A stretch of DNA of 64,000 bases from Actinocrinis sp035946395. GTDB lineage: Bacteria > Actinomycetota > Actinomycetes > Streptomycetales > Catenulisporaceae. The notes below the pieces were generated by a model that was given only the letters and a program-made list of their open reading frames with translations, did no database searches and was not told the DNA's origin. The stretch's first letter is position 1. Every line of letters starts with the position of its first letter. The position numbers and the translations under genes were made by a program. The stretch is taken from the NCBI RefSeq assembly GCF_035946395.1, contig NZ_DASYZI010000373.1, positions 1 through 64,000 of the forward strand, in the 5' to 3' direction. Positions 59,181 to 64,000 of the stretch are shown piece by piece.

Positions 59181-62100
59181 GTGAACTACGATTTGTCGCG
59201 CTTGGGGCCGGACGAGTTCGAGCACATGACCCAGGCCCTGGCGAAGGAAATGATCGGCGGCGGCGTCGAGGCGTATGGCGACGGCAGCGACGGCGGGCGG
59301 GACGCCGCCTATCGCGGCGCAACCAGCTATCCCGCCCCTGGACCGGGAGCCTGGAACGGGTACATCGTCATCCAAGCCAAGTTCCGTGAGTCGACGGGCG
59401 GCAAACCGGTCGCGCAGTGGCTCAACGGGCATTTGGCGAGGGAACTCAGGCGTTGGGTGGCGCGGCGGGATCAGGGAATCGAGGTCCCGGAGTACCTGAT
59501 CGTTTCGACGAACGTGGAGCTCACCTCGGTAGCAGGCGTCGGCGGGAAGGACCAGGTCGAGAAGAAGCTCCGGTCCTTGATCGGGCAGCTCGGTCTCCCG
59601 ATCAGGGCGTGGCATATCTGGGATTACGTGGAGATCTGCCGGTTCCTCGACGTATGCGAAGGCGTCCGCCACGCATACGCCCACCTAATCACTCCTGGCG
59701 ACGTGCTGACGAAACTGGAGATCGCGACTGACAAGCTCGCGGAAGCCGCGTTAAGTGCAGAGCAGACCCGGGCTCCCTCGCCGCCGGACGAGCTGCCTGC
59801 GCAGCGGCGCTTCCTGGTCGGTCGGCACACTGAGGCCGCGCGATGCATGGAGTTGGTTGACAACCGCGTCCCCGGAGAGAAGCCGAACTCGGCGGTGTGC
59901 CTGGTCGTCACCGGGGCGCCGGGGATCGGCAAAACAGCGCTGGCGCTGCACGTGGCTTGGCAGCTGCGGCCCACCCACGACGGCGGGCAGGTCTACGTCA
60001 CGTGCCGCGGCTCGGTCCGCGACGGCGAAGACCTGATCGACGCGCTGCTGCGCAGCTTCGACGCCGACGTGCCGCTGGCCGATATGTCTGCGGCTCAGCG
60101 CACGGCCAGACTTGCCCAGTTCATCCGCCGCGGTCGGTGCCTGATTCTCATTGACGACGTGCCAGCCGAGGACGCGCTGGCGCAACTGCTGTCCATCGAC
60201 GGTGACTACACGGTCATCGCCACGTCCAGGGTGAAGCTGAGCGGACTCGCGGGGATGATCGAGTACGTCGACCTCGAACCGCTGACCCCAGAGGGCAGCA
60301 CCGCGCTGGTGCGCCAGATCGTGGCAGAGGACCGGCTCAGTAGCGGCGAATTGAGTGCGCTCAGTGATATCTGCCGAGGCCATCCCCTCGCACTGCACAT
60401 CGCCAGCTCCCGCATCGCGCGCAGACCCCTGACATCGGTGGCGGGATACCTCCGACAACTCGCGGACCCGGCCACCGGCATCACAGCGCTGCGCATCGGT
60501 GACGCAGCCGTGGGACCTGTGATCGAACTGAGCTACGCCGTGCTCTCCTCTGCGCAGCAGCAGCTTGTTCGCGCCCTCGGCACGCTGCCGCACATCACCG
60601 TCACGCCCGACGTTGCCGCGGCGGCGATCGCGGCCACGTATGAGGAGATCACTGCCGCCTCGATCGCCGAAGCCTGTGGCGAACTGGACGAACTCGTCGA
60701 ATACAGCCTCATCGAACAGGTTGGCGACCAGCGGTTCGCGATGCACGAGATCCTGCACCGGTTCGCCCGGCTGAAATCGGCCGAGCTGGATCAGGCCGCG
60801 CGTGTTGCCTCGGTGAGCAACGTCTGCCTCCTCTATGCGGTGCGCGGCGACCAAGCACTGCGCTTGATCGCGGCCGGGGACACGGCGAACGGCCAGGCGG
60901 AGAGCAAAGCGGAAGCTCTGCGCAGCTTCGAGGACGACCTGCCGGGCGCCATGGCTACCACGCAGATGGCGCACGGGATGCAGCTGTGGGACATGGTGGC
61001 GCTGCTCTCCGGCATGCTCAGTCCTGGCCTGCTGCTGCGCGGCAGATGGGTCACCATGGAACAGCTCCAGCGGCTGCTCTGGAGCGCGGGCCGGCACACG
61101 GGCAATCTAGCCTGGCAGGCTGCCGCAGCGCTCAACACCGGCTCGGCGCTCTCCCGTCTCGGCAAGACCGCTCAGGCGCTAGAAGCGCTCGCGGCGGGGG
61201 CCGAGATCGCTCGGCAGGACGGCAACGTCGAACTGATGGCCCTGGCCATGACCCAGCGTTGCACGATCGACCTGAATCTCGGCGACGTCTCCCGGGCGCT
61301 TGCGATCCTGCGGGACCTGGCCAACGTTTGGAGGAGGCTGGGAAACGATCAAGCGCTCGCCATCGTGCTCAGCCACCTCGCGAAAGCGTACGAATTCAAG
61401 GGCGACTACCGGCGCGCGCATCAGTACGTGGACAACTCCCGGCGGGTGGCCGAACGCGCCGGGTTCGCGAACAGCCTCGTCGACGCGACGGCGAGCGTCG
61501 AATGGCATATTGCCGCGATGCACGGCACCGGGGACCTGACCGCGATGGCCGAGCGCCGCATCGAGGCGGCGCGCGCCATCGGCGACCTGGAGGCTGAGGC
61601 AGCGGCTCTCGGGGAGCTGGCCCAGCACGAACTGATCCACGGCAACACCGGCGAGCAGATCGAGACCGCGCTGCGCAGCGCACTGGAGATCTACCGGGCC
61701 ACCGGCGATAGCCGGGGCACTATCCGCGGCCTGGTGCTCGAAGGCTTCCTGCATGCGCGCCGCGGCGAGATCCAGGCCGCGTACGAGCGCTACATAGAGG
61801 CCGGGGAACTCGCTGAGCAGACCGGCGAGGTCGAGCAGCGCATCCAGATCTACCTCCAACTCGCCTGCCTGGTCGCGGACGGCGGGCGCAGCGATGAAGC
61901 CAACGAGCTGTTCGGTGCCGCAATCGAGCTCGCCGTGGGTAGCGGAAGTGAGCGGATGCACATGTTCGCGCTCATGAGATTCGCGGACAGCCTTCTGATC
62001 CGGGAGGACTACCACATGTCGCTTGAGGTCAGCGCCGAAGCCGTCAAGTACGCCGAGAAGAGCCAGGACGTCGAGACGGCCGGCGAGATCCGGATCATCC

Positions 62101-63743
62101 ATGCCGAGGCGCTGTTCAAGACCGGCTCGTGGAGGACGGCCGCGACCCTGCTTGAGCAAGAAGTCGAGCGGGCAGGCGTCGCCGGAGCACGGGAGAACAA
62201 ACTCAAGGCCCTGCGGGTGCTCGGCAACCTCTACGCCGCACGTGGCCTGTATGCCGAAGCCGACACCTACCTGCGTAGCGCGGTGCAGATCGAGCCGACC
62301 GACGGCGAGCGGGACGCCTGGGCGCACTGCCTGCTCGCCCGCGCGAACCTGTTCGCGCGGCGCGGCGAATGGGCGCGCGCGAGGCAACTGGCGGCGCAGG
62401 CCGCGCAGGAAGCACGCCGGCTCAAGAACCTGCGGCTGCTCGCCACTGCCGCAGCGCTGGAGGTCTCGTGCGCCTTGCAGGACGCGGACGACGCCACGGC
62501 CATCGAGCGTGCCAGGGGCCTGCTGGAGACGGTCGCGCAGCTCGGCATGCCGTCCCTTCAGGCCACCGGCCGATCGAGGATCGCGATCCGCCTCGCCGGC
62601 GAGGGCAGATACGACGAAGCCCTGAGCGACGCCGTTGCGGCTGTGAGCCTAGCCGACCAGAGCTGCAACGACGCGCTGCGCGCGACGCTGCGCATGAACC
62701 TCGGGCACATCTACTGCGAGCTTGGCCGCCCGGCGGAAGCCGCCGAAGTGGGCAAGCAGGCCGCGCTGGCGTTCGAGCGGGCAGGCCAGTTCCAGGACGC
62801 GGCCGGGGCTGTGCTGCTCACTGGACGATGGATGCAGTTGGATCAGGCGCCTGACGTAGCCGAGCGCTTCGACCAACTGGTGGACGAGGTAGGTTGCGGG
62901 CCCAAGGTCCGCGACGCCATCACCGCATACGGGACGCACGTGGGCGAGCTGGCCGGCGGTGTGGGGAAGGTGCGCGAAGGCGGCGCCGTGCACGTCGCCG
63001 ACGAGGTGCGTGCGGCGATGGGGTCGCGCGATATCGGCCCGACGATCGAGCACCTGCTCGCCTCCGCAGTGCAGTGCGGCAAGTGCGGCCTGAGGATCGT
63101 GGCGGGCACGCCCGCCGAACTCGTTATCATCAGGGACGCACAGGCGGGCAGCGGTACGCTCTGCGTGACGCACAGCGACTGCCTCGAATCGCGAGTGATC
63201 GATGTCGCCGGGATGGAGCCGTCGTCCGTCTACAGCTGGACCGAGTGCGTCATCTGGCTTGGGGTGAGCGCGGCTGTCGTCATCGACTGCCAGGGCGGCG
63301 TGAGGGTCAACGAGGACGGTACAGTCACCGACCAGATCCTCGGCGGGCTGCGTGCACTGGGATTCAGCACTCTTGTGCCGCAGGATCTCGACGCGCCGTT
63401 CCCCAGGCTCGACAGCGAGAGCTCGCCTGGGAAGCTGCGCGCGCAACTCGTCGGAAGAGTGCTGCACATCGAACTCGACGGCCGGCCCGTCCACAAGCCG
63501 ATCCCGCTCGACTTCAATGCGAAGTGGTACTCGTTCGCGCGTACTGGCCGGCTGCTGGCGATCTTCGGCCGTGACCTGCCGGGATCGTACGTCGACGAGC
63601 CGCGCCACCTGCGCCGCGCAGTGCGCCGCGAAGCAGCGGTCGGTGCCGTAATGCCGGTGACGATCGTGCCGCCACGACGCAACGGGCCCTGCATCTGCAA
63701 TCCGTCACGAGGGCTGAAATACAGGGATTGCTGCGGAAAGTAG
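59181..63743 (+). CDS. Avs-like STAND protein: Mrr-type nuclease, NB-ARC NTPase, TPRs, SEC-C
   Basis: This is a 1520-residue protein from GTG 59181. Residues 1-165 look like a restriction-type nuclease (GDGSDGGRDAAYRG, then VIQAKF: Asp and QxK core). Walker A GAPGIGKTALA lies near residue 245, with LILIDDVPAED as Walker B near residue 315. TPR-like helices fill about residues 620-1250. The C-terminus is a SEC-C zinc motif (CIC...CCGK, Cys1504, 1506, 1517, 1518). This nuclease-STAND-sensor order matches antiviral Avs proteins, which oligomerise on phage proteins. The SEC-C end is a less usual addition. Confidence 0.8.
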   Translation: MNYDLSRLGPDEFEHMTQALAKEMIGGGVEAYGDGSDGGRDAAYRGATSYPAPGPGAWNGYIVIQAKFRESTGGKPVAQWLNGHLARELRRWVARRDQGIEVPEYLIVSTNVELTSVAGVGGKDQVEKKLRSLIGQLGLPIRAWHIWDYVEICRFLDVCEGVRHAYAHLITPGDVLTKLEIATDKLAEAALSAEQTRAPSPPDELPAQRRFLVGRHTEAARCMELVDNRVPGEKPNSAVCLVVTGAPGIGKTALALHVAWQLRPTHDGGQVYVTCRGSVRDGEDLIDALLRSFDADVPLADMSAAQRTARLAQFIRRGRCLILIDDVPAEDALAQLLSIDGDYTVIATSRVKLSGLAGMIEYVDLEPLTPEGSTALVRQIVAEDRLSSGELSALSDICRGHPLALHIASSRIARRPLTSVAGYLRQLADPATGITALRIGDAAVGPVIELSYAVLSSAQQQLVRALGTLPHITVTPDVAAAAIAATYEEITAASIAEACGELDELVEYSLIEQVGDQRFAMHEILHRFARLKSAELDQAARVASVSNVCLLYAVRGDQALRLIAAGDTANGQAESKAEALRSFEDDLPGAMATTQMAHGMQLWDMVALLSGMLSPGLLLRGRWVTMEQLQRLLWSAGRHTGNLAWQAAAALNTGSALSRLGKTAQALEALAAGAEIARQDGNVELMALAMTQRCTIDLNLGDVSRALAILRDLANVWRRLGNDQALAIVLSHLAKAYEFKGDYRRAHQYVDNSRRVAERAGFANSLVDATASVEWHIAAMHGTGDLTAMAERRIEAARAIGDLEAEAAALGELAQHELIHGNTGEQIETALRSALEIYRATGDSRGTIRGLVLEGFLHARRGEIQAAYERYIEAGELAEQTGEVEQRIQIYLQLACLVADGGRSDEANELFGAAIELAVGSGSERMHMFALMRFADSLLIREDYHMSLEVSAEAVKYAEKSQDVETAGEIRIIHAEALFKTGSWRTAATLLEQEVERAGVAGARENKLKALRVLGNLYAARGLYAEADTYLRSAVQIEPTDGERDAWAHCLLARANLFARRGEWARARQLAAQAAQEARRLKNLRLLATAAALEVSCALQDADDATAIERARGLLETVAQLGMPSLQATGRSRIAIRLAGEGRYDEALSDAVAAVSLADQSCNDALRATLRMNLGHIYCELGRPAEAAEVGKQAALAFERAGQFQDAAGAVLLTGRWMQLDQAPDVAERFDQLVDEVGCGPKVRDAITAYGTHVGELAGGVGKVREGGAVHVADEVRAAMGSRDIGPTIEHLLASAVQCGKCGLRIVAGTPAELVIIRDAQAGSGTLCVTHSDCLESRVIDVAGMEPSSVYSWTECVIWLGVSAAVVIDCQGGVRVNEDGTVTDQILGGLRALGFSTLVPQDLDAPFPRLDSESSPGKLRAQLVGRVLHIELDGRPVHKPIPLDFNAKWYSFARTGRLLAIFGRDLPGSYVDEPRHLRRAVRREAAVGAVMPVTIVPPRRNGPCICNPSRGLKYRDCCGK

Positions 63744-64000
63744 GCGCAAATCCGTGTCCGCCTCGGCCCGTGCCGGAACGCAAACAGCTGCACCGGCCGT
63801 GACAGGCCGACCGACCGCTGCGGCGCGTTCCACCGTCAAGCACATCAGGACCCATATGCGGTGACCGGGCCGAGCGGGCAGCGGTGCCCCCACTTCGTAC
63901 GCATTTTGAGCATGCATTGACATCCGGCTGCGCACCGGGCATACGACCGGCATCGGGTGAGCTCGGGTCGGGCTTGGCGAGCATCGGCCCGATAAACGCG
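63744..64000. other. Non-coding right edge
   Basis: No convincing gene was found in the last 257 nt. TTGACA at 63917-63922 with a CATACG at 17-nt spacing may be a plus-strand promoter for a gene beyond the window. Confidence 0.35.

Overview
The window is high-GC DNA with actinomycete traits: GTG starts, AGGAGG-type ribosome sites, 4-nt start/stop overlaps, a DUF574-type SAM methyltransferase, a DUF2637 (SpdB-like) protein and a MobF relaxase. It most resembles Streptomyces or Catenulispora-type actinomycetes; the species cannot be named from the sequence. No rRNA, complete tRNA, CRISPR array or transposase was seen. All names are from reading the sequence; no database was searched.

Positions 1-9464: a partial gene, then minus-strand genes: a membrane protein, a TPR protein, a SAM methyltransferase, a small membrane protein, a degenerate DnaQ-like protein, a glutamine-synthetase-like ligase, an APC permease and a hypothetical protein. 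The permease, ligase and DnaQ-like genes are tightly coupled.

Positions 9776-17151: a nine-gene, mostly overlapping minus-strand operon that looks like an unusual RiPP (modified peptide) pathway. It has a radical SAM/SPASM protein with an extra C-terminal domain, a Cys-rich protein, a 2OG-Fe(II) oxygenase, a P-loop kinase-like protein, a Ser/Thr-kinase-like protein, a 52-residue candidate precursor peptide (12171-12329), an HExxH protein and a beta-lactamase-fold serine hydrolase. The precursor starts with GTG after an AGGAGGA ribosome site.

Positions 17188-20991: small nucleotide-handling genes (three Nudix hydrolases, a HAD phosphatase, an HD hydrolase) and an XRE regulator with a C-terminal sensor-like domain. 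Positions 21411-27586: a six-gene plus-strand operon (epimerase, DMFase-like protein, glycosyltransferase, membrane protein, FkbM methyltransferase, histidine phosphatase), probably making a glycosylated or methylated metabolite or surface compound. metG for methionyl-tRNA synthetase follows on the minus strand.

Positions 29652-56657: a plasmid or integrative-conjugative module, with a MobF relaxase, two SSB-like proteins, a DUF2637 protein, ParB-like and DUF932 proteins, a PAPS-reductase-like protein, endonuclease VII and many small proteins. Two families of repeated non-coding elements join it. One is a hairpin with loop ATGCCG that sits 35-39 nt before four start codons. The other is an inverted-repeat element (CAAGG...CCTTG) that sits about 82-105 nt before four start codons, with a longer relative further upstream of a fifth. 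One gene (48060-48767) is split by an in-frame TAA.

Defence-type genes sit in or beside this module: an HNH-like/ATPase fusion (38945-40156), a Shedu-like nuclease (57211-58896) and a 1520-residue Avs-like protein with nuclease, STAND NTPase, TPR and SEC-C parts (59181-63743). A perfect actinobacterial LexA box lies at 40314-40329.
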